The notes under the pieces are model-generated. The model saw only the letters and a list, made by a program, of their open reading frames with translations, was not told the DNA's origin and ran no database searches. This document shows positions 8,212-16,621 of a stretch of 64,000 nt of DNA, piece by piece. The DNA comes from Halalkalicoccus jeotgali B3 (GTDB lineage Archaea > Halobacteriota > Halobacteria > Halobacteriales > Halalkalicoccaceae). Position 1 is the stretch's first letter. Each line of letters starts with the position of its first letter. A program made the translations under genes and the position numbers. Location of the stretch: NCBI RefSeq assembly GCF_000196895.1, contig NC_014297.1, positions 1,846,295-1,910,294 of the forward strand, given 5' to 3'.

Positions 8212-8229
8212 CGGTGGTACGGACCACCG
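8212..8229. promoter_or_regulatory. Inverted repeat upstream of the zinc-ribbon gene
   Basis: CGGTGGT and ACCACCG form a perfect 7-base inverted repeat around a 4-base spacer. It lies 9 bases upstream of the preferred ATG of the zinc-ribbon gene, a suitable place for an operator or a transcript 5' hairpin. No binding partner can be named. Confidence 0.35.
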
Positions 8230-8340
8230 TTTTCCGTTTCGCCAACGAGCGCTACCGGCGAGTGTGTCTCGAACCCGCGGAGCGCGGGCGTCCCCGTGAT
8301 CCGGTTCTACCACCACACCCACGACCAGATCCGTCTGGGG

Positions 8341-9318
8341 TTAGCTGTGTCCCGACACGCGCACGGGCTCGTAGGGTTCCTCGAGATACTCTATGTCGCT
8401 CTCCGAGAGCGAGAGTTCGAGGGCCTCGACGGCCTGTTCGAGGTGTTCGACGCTCGTCGTCCCGACGATGGGGGCGTCGACCCAGTCTTTGTGCAGCAAC
8501 CACGACAGCGCGATCTGGGCCATCGTCACACCCTTTTGGTTCGAGATTTCCTCGACGCGCTCGTTGATCTCCCGGCCCCCGCCCTCGCGGTAGGGGTGGT
8601 CGTACATGTGCTCTTCCGTCTCGCCGCGCGTGGTCGAATCGATCTCCGCGGCGGGCCGGGCGAGATAGCCGCGCGCGAGCGGGCTCCAGGGCATCACGCC
8701 GATGCCTTCCTTCTCACAGAGCGGGAGCATCTCCCGTTCTTCCTCGCGGTAGACGAGGTTGTAGTGGTTCTGCATGGTGACGAACCGATCCAGTCCGAGG
8801 GAATCGCTGGTGTGCAGCGCCTCGGCGAACTGGTGGGCCCACATCGACGAGCCCCCAACGTATCTGACCTGCCCGCGACGCACCGCGTCGTCGAGCGCTT
8901 TCAGGGTTTCCTCGACGGGCGTCTCGTCGTCCCAGCGATGCGTCTGGTAGAGATCGACCGTCTCCATGCCCAGCCTGTCGAGGCTGTTCTCTAACTCCTG
9001 TTCGACGGCCTTCCGGGAGAGCCCGCGGGCGTTGGGGTTGTCGTCGTCCATCGGGTTGTAGACCTTGGTCGCGACGACGGGCCAATCGCGGTCGTAACCT
9101 TCTAGAGCGTTTCCGAGGATGCGCTCGCTCTCGCCGCGTGAGTACATGTTCGCGGTGTCGAAGAAGTTGATCCCCAGATCGATCGCCCGCTCGATGATCT
9201 CGTGGCTTTCGTCCTCTTCGAGAACCCACTCGCGCCAATCGGGGTCGCCGAAGCTCATACAGCCCAGACAGAGCCGGCTGACGCGCATGCCGGTCGAACC
9301 GAGCGTGGTGTACTCCAT
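8341..9318 (-). CDS. Aldo/keto reductase (Tas/YajO-like)
   Basis: 325 residues, longer than the reductase at 3672-4490 and of the potassium-channel-beta/Tas type. Catalytic residues are recognisable in FFDTANMYSRGESE (Asp and Tyr near 54-59), ATKVY (Lys near 83) and YQTHRWD (His near 126). The NADP-binding segment IVGTTSVEHLEQA is near 285. It should use NADPH to reduce aldehydes or ketones. It stands alone on the minus strand between the zinc-ribbon gene and a divergent small membrane gene. The substrate is not predictable. Confidence 0.9.
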   Translation of the reverse strand: MEYTTLGSTGMRVSRLCLGCMSFGDPDWREWVLEEDESHEIIERAIDLGINFFDTANMYSRGESERILGNALEGYDRDWPVVATKVYNPMDDDNPNARGLSRKAVEQELENSLDRLGMETVDLYQTHRWDDETPVEETLKALDDAVRRGQVRYVGGSSMWAHQFAEALHTSDSLGLDRFVTMQNHYNLVYREEEREMLPLCEKEGIGVMPWSPLARGYLARPAAEIDSTTRGETEEHMYDHPYREGGGREINERVEEISNQKGVTMAQIALSWLLHKDWVDAPIVGTTSVEHLEQAVEALELSLSESDIEYLEEPYEPVRVSGHS

Positions 9319-9398
9319 ACGACCGAGTGTGCAAGCGGGGTCAAAAGGCTACGCGTCGCGGCGAAGGTTAAGTGAATCGACGCGGTAGGGCCGCCTGG

Positions 9399-9635
9399 AT
9401 GAACACGCTACGGTTGCTCAAGATCGCGGGCTACGTCCTCGTAGCGACCGTCGCGCTGATGGTCATCGGCGCGCTCGCGAGTCTGTTGTTGTCGTTGCTC
9501 GGGATCGTCATCGGAATCGCCATCGTCGCCGGGATCGCCTACCTCGCCTACAGGCTCTATCGGATGTCCGACGACGGCGACGAGTTCGCCGTCGATTCGA
9601 CGGTCGAGGACCTCGAACGGGAGTTCGAGCGCTGA
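9399..9635 (+). CDS. Small glycine-rich membrane protein
   Basis: 78 residues with two closely spaced hydrophobic segments (about 7-30 and 31-52) rich in Gly, Ala and Ile, followed by an acidic cytoplasmic tail ending in a short helix (EDLEREFER). No family is recognised. An in-frame GTG at 9372 would add nine basic residues; the ATG at 9399 starts cleanly before the first membrane segment. It is divergent from the aldo/keto reductase and convergent with the CopD-like gene. Confidence 0.7.
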   Translation: MNTLRLLKIAGYVLVATVALMVIGALASLLLSLLGIVIGIAIVAGIAYLAYRLYRMSDDGDEFAVDSTVEDLEREFER

Positions 9636-9657
9636 GGGCTCCGAGAGTGGCGTCCGG

Positions 9658-10122
9658 TTAGAACGGGATCGCCGTCGGCACCGAGAGTAACCCGGCGTCG
9701 AGAAAGAGCAACGCGCCGACGACGGAGGCCGCGAGGAAGTACGGTCGGGCCTCGCGTGCGGGCCCGCGGACCTTTCGCTCGGCGAGACCGTTGGCCAGTC
9801 GTTTCGAGCCCAGTTCCACGAGAAGTCCGAGGACGAACCACAGCGCGAGCATCGCGAGCACGAGGTGGCCCTGCGCGCTCCCGAACAGCGAGTCGGCGGT
9901 GTAACGCGTGCCGGCGAGGTGGCCGCCGCTCGCGAACAGCGCCAGCGCGCTGGCCCGCGAGATCCACTGGAGCCTGCTCGTGACGGTCTCGAGCGGGGCG
10001 GCGTCGAACGCGCCGTTACGGGCGAGCGGGAGGACCGCGAGGGTGAGAAAGACCACGCTACCGACCCAGAGCCCGGCGAAGCCGAGGTGGATCGCGTTCA
10101 TCGCGGCGTCGAGAAGCGACAT
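9658..10122 (-). CDS. CopD-like four-helix membrane protein
   Basis: 154 residues with four predicted membrane segments. It begins MSLLDAAMNAIHLGFAGLWV, in which the histidine and GLWVGS segment recall the copper-resistance CopD/YebZ domain (HlxaaalWvG). A second His-containing segment (SGGHLAGTRY) precedes helix three. The CopD family is linked to copper transport, but nothing next to this gene concerns copper; the copper locus is 7 kb away. Function is therefore tentative. It stands alone between convergent and same-strand neighbours. Confidence 0.65.
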   Translation of the reverse strand: MSLLDAAMNAIHLGFAGLWVGSVVFLTLAVLPLARNGAFDAAPLETVTSRLQWISRASALALFASGGHLAGTRYTADSLFGSAQGHLVLAMLALWFVLGLLVELGSKRLANGLAERKVRGPAREARPYFLAASVVGALLFLDAGLLSVPTAIPF

Positions 10123-10218
10123 GGGCGACGGTTCGAAAGCCGACAGGACAACCCTTGCGGTTCGTCCGAGTCGGCGTGTACCGTGGACCGATCCCGCTCT
10201 CCGGGTGCGTATCGCGTC

Positions 10219-11409
10219 TCAGACGGTGAACGAATCGCCGCGTTCGGGGAGTTCGTCCACGCCCTCAGGATCGACGTCGTCGAGCGAGCCGTCGGCCGTC
10301 GCGTGGGCACTCGCCAACACCGCCTCGAACACCTGCCGGATGCGGAACTCCCGGTCGCCGAGGGTTCCGGCGCTGAGTTCGAACAGAACGCTGCCGTAGC
10401 CCGCCAGCGCGTGGCCGTTTCGCGCGATGCCGCCGAACGTCCCGCCGGGATAGCGCGTGTAGTTCGTCCCATCGAGTTCCGAGAGGGCGTCGTACATCGT
10501 ATAAACGACCTGCTTCGAGCGGTCCCGCACCCCTTCCTCGACGTCCGGGTTGATCGGCCAGAAGATCGATCCCGTGACGATATCACCGTCGCCGGGGTCG
10601 TCCGGGTCCGGGGGGTAGTCGGTCGCTTCCTCCTCTTCGTTGTCCTCGTCGAGTACGGCTTCGAGGTCGAACTCCGACTCGTAATCGACGACGTACTCGC
10701 CCTGCCGGTGGAAGTCAGCGATCCAGTCGGGCTCGACTTCCCCGACTCGGTCGATGATCGCGCGCGCCTCGGGGACCGGGTTCTCGGGGTACTCCTCCGG
10801 GAAGTTCTGGTACAGTTCGTGTTCGGTCCACTCGTGGCGGTTGTACCGGTTGATGTCCCAGCCGATCCCCTCCTCGGAGGCGGCGAAGATCCCGTTGTCG
10901 GCGCCGAAGATGTCGCTGCCCTCGTCGTCGGCCGGGGCGTCGGTGTCGACGTTGTACCGTTGGCGGGCGACGAACCCGTCGGGGTTCACCCGCGGGACGA
11001 CGTGGACCGAGACGCCGTCGAGGATCCGCTCGGCCCGCCGGTCGCCGCCGGCGAGGAATCGGAGCGCGGCAAGGGTCCCCTCGGCCATGATCCCCTCGTC
11101 GCCGTGTTGCTGGGCGATCACCATCACGTCGGGGCAGGCCTCGCGTTTACTGACCGTCGCCGAGTACAGCGGACGCCCCTGGTTTGACTCGCCGATCTGC
11201 TCGACGCTCACCCGGTCGGGGTGTCGATCCGCCAGTCCGTACAGGATCGTCTCCAACTCCCGGTTGTCGAGCAGGTCGTCGTTCTCCAAGTACTCCAGTC
11301 CGAACTCCCGCTCGGTTTCGGGATCCGAGAGGGCCGCCGTCGAGCCGCCCGCGGCCAATACCCCGACCCCACCGATCGCCTTGAGCAGATCGCGCCTGTC
11401 TAGTTCCAT
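10219..11409 (-). CDS. Tat-exported zinc carboxypeptidase, M14 family
   Basis: 396 residues. The twin-arginine signal DRRDLLKAIGG (residues 4-14) is followed by a hydrophobic stretch, so the enzyme should be exported folded. The M14 metal site is visible as QHGDEG (His102, Glu105) and DFH (His234), with DINRYNRHEW supplying a conserved substrate-binding region and ELSAG near 355 the catalytic glutamate. It would trim C-terminal residues from extracellular peptides. It is followed on the same strand, upstream, by an exported gamma-glutamyltranspeptidase, so both may serve peptide scavenging. The 100-base gap between them is AT-rich and probably carries its promoter. Confidence 0.9.
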   Translation of the reverse strand: MELDRRDLLKAIGGVGVLAAGGSTAALSDPETEREFGLEYLENDDLLDNRELETILYGLADRHPDRVSVEQIGESNQGRPLYSATVSKREACPDVMVIAQQHGDEGIMAEGTLAALRFLAGGDRRAERILDGVSVHVVPRVNPDGFVARQRYNVDTDAPADDEGSDIFGADNGIFAASEEGIGWDINRYNRHEWTEHELYQNFPEEYPENPVPEARAIIDRVGEVEPDWIADFHRQGEYVVDYESEFDLEAVLDEDNEEEEATDYPPDPDDPGDGDIVTGSIFWPINPDVEEGVRDRSKQVVYTMYDALSELDGTNYTRYPGGTFGGIARNGHALAGYGSVLFELSAGTLGDREFRIRQVFEAVLASAHATADGSLDDVDPEGVDELPERGDSFTV

Positions 11410-11513
11410 GACCAGTATTCACATGATATGATCATAGCATAAATCATTCTATTATATAGAATATCTAATTTAAAAGCAATAACTAATATCTGCGGATCGA
11501 GAAGCGAACTGAG

Positions 11514-13286
11514 TTACTCCTCGTTCAGACCGACGGCGAGGCCATCGCGCGTCTGGTCGGCCGCACCCTCGTAGCCGTCGTCGACCTTGAGCGCGTTGAC
11601 GTTACCGATGGGACCCGGTTCGTCGCTCCACTCGTTGCCGAGGTCGGCGGCCTCCTCGCGGGCCGCCTCGGGGATCGCTTCCTCCCAGAGTGTGATCTCC
11701 GGGGAGTCCGGCGCGTAGATGCTCGGTTCGTCGAGCGCGTCGATGGGTTCGAGACCGTACTCCAGGTGATGGAGGATCGTCTGGGCGACCGAGGTGATGA
11801 TCGTCGGCCCGCCGGGCGAGCCGACGGTAAGGTAGGGCTCGCCGCCGCGGGTCATGATCGTCGGGCTCATGCTCGACAGTGGCCGTTTGTTCGGCTCGAC
11901 ACCGTTCGCGCCGCCGGGCTCGGCGTCGAAGTCGGTCAGTTCGTTGTTGAGCATGAAGCCGTACCCGGGGACCATGATCCCCGAGCCGAACAGCTGTTCG
12001 ATCGTGGTGGTATAGGAGACGAGGTTACCCTCCGAGTCAGCGACCGTGAAGTGGGTCGTGTGGCCGAGCGCCCGGGGCGTCTCCTGGGTCATCGAGGCCG
12101 CGTTCCCGGACTGGTAGGCCCACGGGTCGCCCGGTTGGGGATCCTCGTTGAGCGAGTCGGGACCGATCAGCCCGCGGCGCTCGGAAACGTAGGCGGGATC
12201 GAGCAGCCCCTCCATGGGCACGTCGACGAACTCGGGATCGCCCATGTACTCGCCCCGATCCGCGTAGGCAAGGCGCATCGCCTCGGCGAGCAGGTGGTAC
12301 TTCGTGCCCGACTGGATGTCGTAGTTCTCGCCCAGATCGAACCCCGAGAGCAGGTTGAGGATCTGGATGACGGTCAGACCGCCGGAACTCGGCGGGGGCA
12401 TCGAGTAGATGTTCGCGCCGCGATAACAGCCCTGTACGGGCTCGTCGATGGTGGCCTCGTACCGACAGAGGTCCTCCATACTCATGCTGCCGCCTGCGTC
12501 CTGGACCGTCTCGGCAAGCGCCGCGGCGATCTCGCCCTCGTAGAACTCGCGGATCCCCCGGTCGCGCAGCAGTCTGAGGGTGTCCGCCAGATCGGGCTGG
12601 GAGAGGGTGTCGCCCTCGGCGAGCGGTTCGCCCTCGTCGAGGAACACCTCGCGGGCGGCGTCGTTGAACTTCCACTCGTTTGCCGCGATCTCCTCTGCGA
12701 GAACGCCGTCGACCTCGGTTTCCTCCGCGAGGTCGATCGCAGGGTCGATCAGCTCGTCGATGGAGCGCGACCCGTAGCGCTCGGCGGCGTGTCCGAGCCC
12801 GCTCGCGGTACCCGGCACCCCGACGGCGTTTCCGTGGGTGTGCCGTTCGTCGAAGGGGATCGGCTCGCCGTCCTCGAGGAACATCTCCGGATCCGCGCCG
12901 GCCGGCGCCCGTTCGCGGCTGTTGACGATCTCGACGCTGTCGTCGGCGGCGTCGTAGTACAGCATGAACCCGCCGCCGCCGATCCCCGAGGAATGGGGCT
13001 GAGTGACGTTGAGCGCGAACTGGACCGCGACCGCGGCGTCGACGGCGTTCCCGCCCTCCCTGAGGACCTGTGCGCCGACCTCGCTTGCGGCCGGGCTGAC
13101 CGAGACGACCATCCCGTCGCTTCCGGTGGCTACCGCTCCACAGTCGACGCCCGCCGACCCGCAGACCTCCTCCTGTGCGCTCGCAGCGCCGGAGACGAGC
13201 GGGAGGGCCGTACTCGCCGCGATACCCCCGAGGAACCCCCGGCGGCTCAGATTCCGTGCTCTGTTCTGATTGGTATTATCTGCCAT
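11514..13286 (-). CDS. ggt: Gamma-glutamyltranspeptidase, Tat-exported
   Basis: 590 residues, the usual length. A Tat signal with LSRRGFLGG at 13-21 and an Ala-rich h-region ends near AASAQ. The autoprocessing site is GHTTHFTVAD, with the nucleophile Thr at about 410 that becomes the N-terminus of the small subunit. LNNELTDF and PLSSMSPTI follow in the expected places. The enzyme transfers or hydrolyses gamma-glutamyl groups, including gamma-Glu-Cys, outside the cell. An upstream extension of 61 codons is open but has no Tat-like start, so the ATG at 13286 is used. Confidence 0.93.
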   Translation of the reverse strand: MADNTNQNRARNLSRRGFLGGIAASTALPLVSGAASAQEEVCGSAGVDCGAVATGSDGMVVSVSPAASEVGAQVLREGGNAVDAAVAVQFALNVTQPHSSGIGGGGFMLYYDAADDSVEIVNSRERAPAGADPEMFLEDGEPIPFDERHTHGNAVGVPGTASGLGHAAERYGSRSIDELIDPAIDLAEETEVDGVLAEEIAANEWKFNDAAREVFLDEGEPLAEGDTLSQPDLADTLRLLRDRGIREFYEGEIAAALAETVQDAGGSMSMEDLCRYEATIDEPVQGCYRGANIYSMPPPSSGGLTVIQILNLLSGFDLGENYDIQSGTKYHLLAEAMRLAYADRGEYMGDPEFVDVPMEGLLDPAYVSERRGLIGPDSLNEDPQPGDPWAYQSGNAASMTQETPRALGHTTHFTVADSEGNLVSYTTTIEQLFGSGIMVPGYGFMLNNELTDFDAEPGGANGVEPNKRPLSSMSPTIMTRGGEPYLTVGSPGGPTIITSVAQTILHHLEYGLEPIDALDEPSIYAPDSPEITLWEEAIPEAAREEAADLGNEWSDEPGPIGNVNALKVDDGYEGAADQTRDGLAVGLNEE

Positions 13287-13401
13287 TCGTCTTCGACTCT
13301 CGCGGCATCGTCCTATCTCTAACGTTTCGATTCCTAGAATAGTATTCCGATAAAATGTCGGTAGCCAGCAGATTGAAGCCGTCGGCAGCCGTCTCGCATC
13401 C

Positions 13402-13770
13402 ATGAGCAGCGATCCGTCCTTCGAGATCCCAGTCCACCCCGAGTCCGAATACTCGCGGGACGGGATCACCCGGACCGGCGGGACGGTCTTCTCGCTGTTT
13501 CCCGCGGACGGCGTCGTCGAGGACCGTCTCGGTCGGGTGCTCGCACGCGAGCGCTATACGGCCGGCGACTGGTTCGACCTGCCCTCGCCGGTCTACCTGG
13601 TCCACGACCGCGAACTCGGGACCGTCTTCCGGGTCGTCGGCTACGACGACCGGGTCGAGTTACACGTCACGACCACCACCGAGTCGAACGGATTGCGCGC
13701 CTTCTACGAGGCGCTCGACGAGGCGAGTCCGGTTGCCTGGACCGTCGAGTGCGAGGCCGTCGAGAACTGA
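13402..13770 (+). CDS. Uncharacterised haloarchaeal protein (122 aa)
   Basis: 122 acidic residues with no membrane segment, signal peptide or cysteine cluster. Predicted strands dominate, for example SPVYLVHDRELGTVFRVVGY and RVELHVTTTTE, which suggests a small mixed alpha/beta fold. The family is not recognised. It is divergent from ggt, with about 115 bases between the starts, and convergent with a small membrane gene nine bases downstream. It was accepted as a gene because of acidic composition, codon usage like its neighbours and a clean ATG. Confidence 0.72.
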   Translation: MSSDPSFEIPVHPESEYSRDGITRTGGTVFSLFPADGVVEDRLGRVLARERYTAGDWFDLPSPVYLVHDRELGTVFRVVGYDDRVELHVTTTTESNGLRAFYEALDEASPVAWTVECEAVEN

Positions 13771-13779
13771 GTCGCCGAC

Positions 13780-14007
13780 CTACGGCTCTTCGAGATCGCG
13801 TTCGATCGGCCTGATCCCGGTCAGCGAGAGGACGGCGACGATCGACAGGACACAGAGCACGAGGAGGGCACCCACGCCGACGGGCGCCGACAGGATCGAG
13901 GCGGTTCGCTCGTCCAAGAGGAGTCGGGCCGAACCCCGGATCACGAACGTGAGAACGACGAGGCCGAACGCGATCAGTCCCCATCTCACGAACGTCGACT
14001 GCTTCAC
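13780..14007 (-). CDS. Two-helix membrane protein (75 aa)
   Basis: 75 residues with two membrane segments (about 8-24 and 40-62) separated by a short charged loop, and an acidic C-terminus (RDLEEP). No family is recognised. It is divergent from the acidic protein starting at 14079, with 71 bases between them, and tail-to-tail with the gene at 13402. Nothing in the sequence hints at a function beyond membrane location. Confidence 0.65.
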   Translation of the reverse strand: MKQSTFVRWGLIAFGLVVLTFVIRGSARLLLDERTASILSAPVGVGALLVLCVLSIVAVLSLTGIRPIERDLEEP

Positions 14008-14078
14008 GGCGGGGATGGGTGCGCCCGGCGTCTGAGTCTTTCGGTCGGTTTATCCCTCGGTCGGGGGTATACCGACCC

Positions 14079-14627
14079 ATGCAGCCGACGACCAGCGGGA
14101 CCTACCGGGTGCTCGACGACCCCCGCGGGGAGTGGTTGCTCGTCGACCGCGAGACGACCGAGACGATCGCCGCGACCGGCGGGGACCTCGCGGCGGGCAA
14201 CCTGATCGATGCGACCGTCGAGTGGGACGACGGTGACGCCCGCCTCCACGACTTCGAGGTCATCGCGGGGACCCGACTGCACTTCCGTCGGGAGGTGACG
14301 GACCTCTTCGAGGTCGCACGCGAACTCTGTCGGAGCGCCCGGGCCCAGGACGAGGGCGTGATCGGGGAGACGACCTACGACACCGACAACCGACCGAACG
14401 GGGCGGTCTACGTCTTCGCTGAGCAGTCGGGCGCGCGCGACGTTTGGGACGAACTACGGACCGGGGCGATCCCGCTGGAACCGCTGATCGACCGGCTGGG
14501 CGACTTCTCGCCCGAGCCCTACGAGATATTCGTCCTCGACCCCGTCGACGAGCCGTTCGTCGTCGTCTACCTCGTTCCCGATCCCGAGTCGGTGCTCGCC
14601 GAGACCGTTCGGGAGACCTACCTGTGA
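14079..14627 (+). CDS. Uncharacterised acidic haloarchaeal protein, just upstream of bcp
   Basis: 182 acidic residues. The N-terminal third looks beta-rich (GTYRVLDDPRGEWLLVDRET), and the remainder is mixed, with a DTDNRPNGAVYVF segment near 105. No catalytic signature or membrane segment is visible. An ATG 20 codons upstream is open, but it would add basic residues unlike the rest. The gene ends 45 bases before the Bcp peroxiredoxin on the same strand, so the two could share a transcript. The family appears restricted to haloarchaea, but I cannot confirm this here. Confidence 0.72.
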   Translation: MQPTTSGTYRVLDDPRGEWLLVDRETTETIAATGGDLAAGNLIDATVEWDDGDARLHDFEVIAGTRLHFRREVTDLFEVARELCRSARAQDEGVIGETTYDTDNRPNGAVYVFAEQSGARDVWDELRTGAIPLEPLIDRLGDFSPEPYEIFVLDPVDEPFVVVYLVPDPESVLAETVRETYL

Positions 14628-14672
14628 GGAACCGACCGCAAGCGGTTTTCCCCGCCCGGGAGTAAGGCAAGT

Positions 14673-15122
14673 ATGCTCGAACCCGGTACCGATGCGCCCG
14701 ACTTTACACTCGACAACCAGCACGGCGAACCCGTGACCCTCTCCGATATCGACGGTCCGACCGTCGTTTACTTCTACCCGCGGGCGGACACGCCCGGCTG
14801 TACCACCGAAGCCTGCGGGTTTCGCGATTCGTGGGACGACTTCGAGGAGCGCGGGGTCGCGGTGGTGGGGATCAGCGACGACCCCGTCTCGGACCTCGCG
14901 GACTTCGCCGCGGAGTACGACCTGCCCTTCGACTTGCTTTCCGATCCCGACGGCGAGGTCGCGGCGGCCTACGACTCGTACGGCGAGAAGAACATGTTCG
15001 GTAAGACCTTCGACGGCACCTTCAGGAACACCTACGTCGTCGAAGACGGCGAGATCGTCGCGGCCTACGAGGGCGTCTCGCCCGACGATCACGCCGAGGA
15101 GCTGCTTTCGGATCTAGAATGA
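14673..15122 (+). CDS. bcp: Peroxiredoxin, Bcp type
   Basis: 149 residues, normal for thioredoxin-dependent thiol peroxidases of the Bcp/PrxQ class. The active site FYPRADTPGCTTEAC gives the peroxidatic Cys43 and the resolving Cys48 five residues later, the arrangement of the alpha-2 type. It reduces hydrogen peroxide and organic peroxides in the cytoplasm using thioredoxin or a similar donor. The stop codon is immediately followed by the stop of the convergent glycerophosphodiesterase gene. An unknown acidic protein lies upstream on the same strand. Confidence 0.95.
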   Translation: MLEPGTDAPDFTLDNQHGEPVTLSDIDGPTVVYFYPRADTPGCTTEACGFRDSWDDFEERGVAVVGISDDPVSDLADFAAEYDLPFDLLSDPDGEVAAAYDSYGEKNMFGKTFDGTFRNTYVVEDGEIVAAYEGVSPDDHAEELLSDLE

Positions 15123-16076
15123 CTACCAGAGCGGGTCGGGGAAGTCGGTGATCAGCCCGTCGACGCCCGCCGCGGCCAGCTGGTTTGCCGGGTACCACGA
15201 CTGGATCGTGTAAACGTTGATCTCCTTGCCCCGATCGTGGCTCCACTCGATCAAGTCCACGTCGGACTCGTACGGTCCGGGAGCGGTGTAGTCGTCGCCG
15301 TAAAAGGGCGTTCCCTTGACGAGGTTCCACGGCGGGTGAAGCGCCTCGCAGTCGTAGGTCTCGGTGATCTCGAGACCCGGTTCGATGGCGTCCCAGAACA
15401 GGAACGCGACCGACACGTCCGGGTCGATCTCGCGGGTGACCGCGAGGGCCGCCTCCGCGAACGAGGAGACGAGGATCTCGTTGTCGACGGCCGTCGCGAG
15501 GTCGAGGGCCCGCTCGGCCATCGGCCGCCAGAGGTCCTTCTGGACCGCAAGGTCCGACGCACAGAGTTTCTCGCCCGTCCGGATCTCGGTCGTCCCGGGG
15601 TTCTTGAACTCGATATTGACGCCGATTTCGGGAGGGATCGCCTCCAGAACCGCCTCGAGCGACGGGACCGTCTCGCCGCTTTCGAGGACCTCCGCCTCGC
15701 GAACGACCTCCCACGGCCGCTCCCAGACGTAGCCCTCGGCGTCGGTAAGCCCCTTCGCACCGCCGTCGCGCCCGTCGAGCCGATCGTCGTGAAAGACCAC
15801 GACCGTCCCGTCTGCGGTGGGCACGATGTCGATCTCGATCATGTCCGCAGTGTCGGTCGCGGCCTCGACCGCCCCGAGGGTGTTCTCGGGAGCCATCCCC
15901 GCGTAGGCCCGGTGGGCGATCGTCGCCGGCGTCCCGGAATCGGAGTCGTCCGTTCCGTCGGTCGTCTCGTCCGAGGCACTGACGCCGGTGCTGGCGATCG
16001 CGGAGATCCCCAGTGCCGCCCCCGCCCCTTTGATGACCGTCCGTCGATCCACGCCGCTCGATGTCGTATCCTTCAT
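15123..16076 (-). CDS. Glycerophosphodiester phosphodiesterase, Tat-type signal
   Basis: 317 residues. The N-terminal signal DRRTVIKGAGAALG (residues 10-23) is Tat-like, so the enzyme should act outside the membrane. The GDPD TIM-barrel signature is present: IAHRAYAGMAPENT (first catalytic His and Glu), EIDIVPTADGTVVVFHDD (metal-binding Glu/Asp and second His), and EFKN. It would hydrolyse glycerophosphodiesters to glycerol-3-phosphate (or glycerol-1-phosphate) and an alcohol. The start ATG at 16076 was chosen for the signal peptide. The upstream interval is AT-rich and contains TATA-like runs around 16110-16160. Confidence 0.92.
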   Translation of the reverse strand: MKDTTSSGVDRRTVIKGAGAALGISAIASTGVSASDETTDGTDDSDSGTPATIAHRAYAGMAPENTLGAVEAATDTADMIEIDIVPTADGTVVVFHDDRLDGRDGGAKGLTDAEGYVWERPWEVVREAEVLESGETVPSLEAVLEAIPPEIGVNIEFKNPGTTEIRTGEKLCASDLAVQKDLWRPMAERALDLATAVDNEILVSSFAEAALAVTREIDPDVSVAFLFWDAIEPGLEITETYDCEALHPPWNLVKGTPFYGDDYTAPGPYESDVDLIEWSHDRGKEINVYTIQSWYPANQLAAAGVDGLITDFPDPLW

Positions 16077-16228
16077 CGCACGTGAATCGATCGACCGTCG
16101 GACAATACAATTAACTAATAGAACATATTGAAATAATATCTCTATAGTCGAGTATATTCGGCGGTCCGAGGCTGCCCGACGGGATCTCCGATACCGCGGT
16201 CCGAAAGCGAGACATCCATCTAGGTCGG

Positions 16229-16594
16229 TCAGCTCCGGGGCTCTTCGAGCGTCTCGAGGACCTGCCCTGAGAACTCGACCTCTGAGAGGTCGCCCGATTC
16301 GAGTTCGTAGAGCCACTCCTCGTTCATGTGCCACGTTCCCCTGAGGGTACCGTCCTCGGAATCGTGGACCCGCGCCTCGATCGTGGTCGGCTCCCAGCCC
16401 TCCTCGATGGCGTCGCGAAAGACGGTGATCACGCGCCCGATCTGGCGGTGCGGGACGCCCTCACCGGGTGCGACCGTCTCGTAGTCGATCTCGATACGGT
16501 CCGTGGAGTGTTCGACCGACTCGAAGTACACGCCCTGACCCATCAGTCGGTAGCCGACCTGTTCGAGGACTGCGTCGTCCGTTTCGAAGGACAT
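16229..16594 (-). CDS. Uncharacterised haloarchaeal protein (121 aa)
   Basis: 121 acidic residues, no membrane segment, no cysteines. The N-terminus (SFETDDAVLEQVGYRLMGQG) and the remaining alternation of strands and helices suggest a small compact domain. The family is not recognised. It lies 27 bases downstream of the helicase stop on the same strand, so it could be the last gene of a helicase transcript. This is an inference from spacing alone. Confidence 0.72.
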   Translation of the reverse strand: MSFETDDAVLEQVGYRLMGQGVYFESVEHSTDRIEIDYETVAPGEGVPHRQIGRVITVFRDAIEEGWEPTTIEARVHDSEDGTLRGTWHMNEEWLYELESGDLSEVEFSGQVLETLEEPRS

Positions 16595-16621
16595 GGCCTT
16601 CGTAGGGGTCGCGGTGCATAA

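Noticed and set aside
11766-13322. A 518-codon plus-strand frame opposite gamma-glutamyltranspeptidase
   Set aside because: The minus strand encodes an unmistakable Tat-exported GGT. The plus-strand product has no recognisable fold and mirrors its codon structure.
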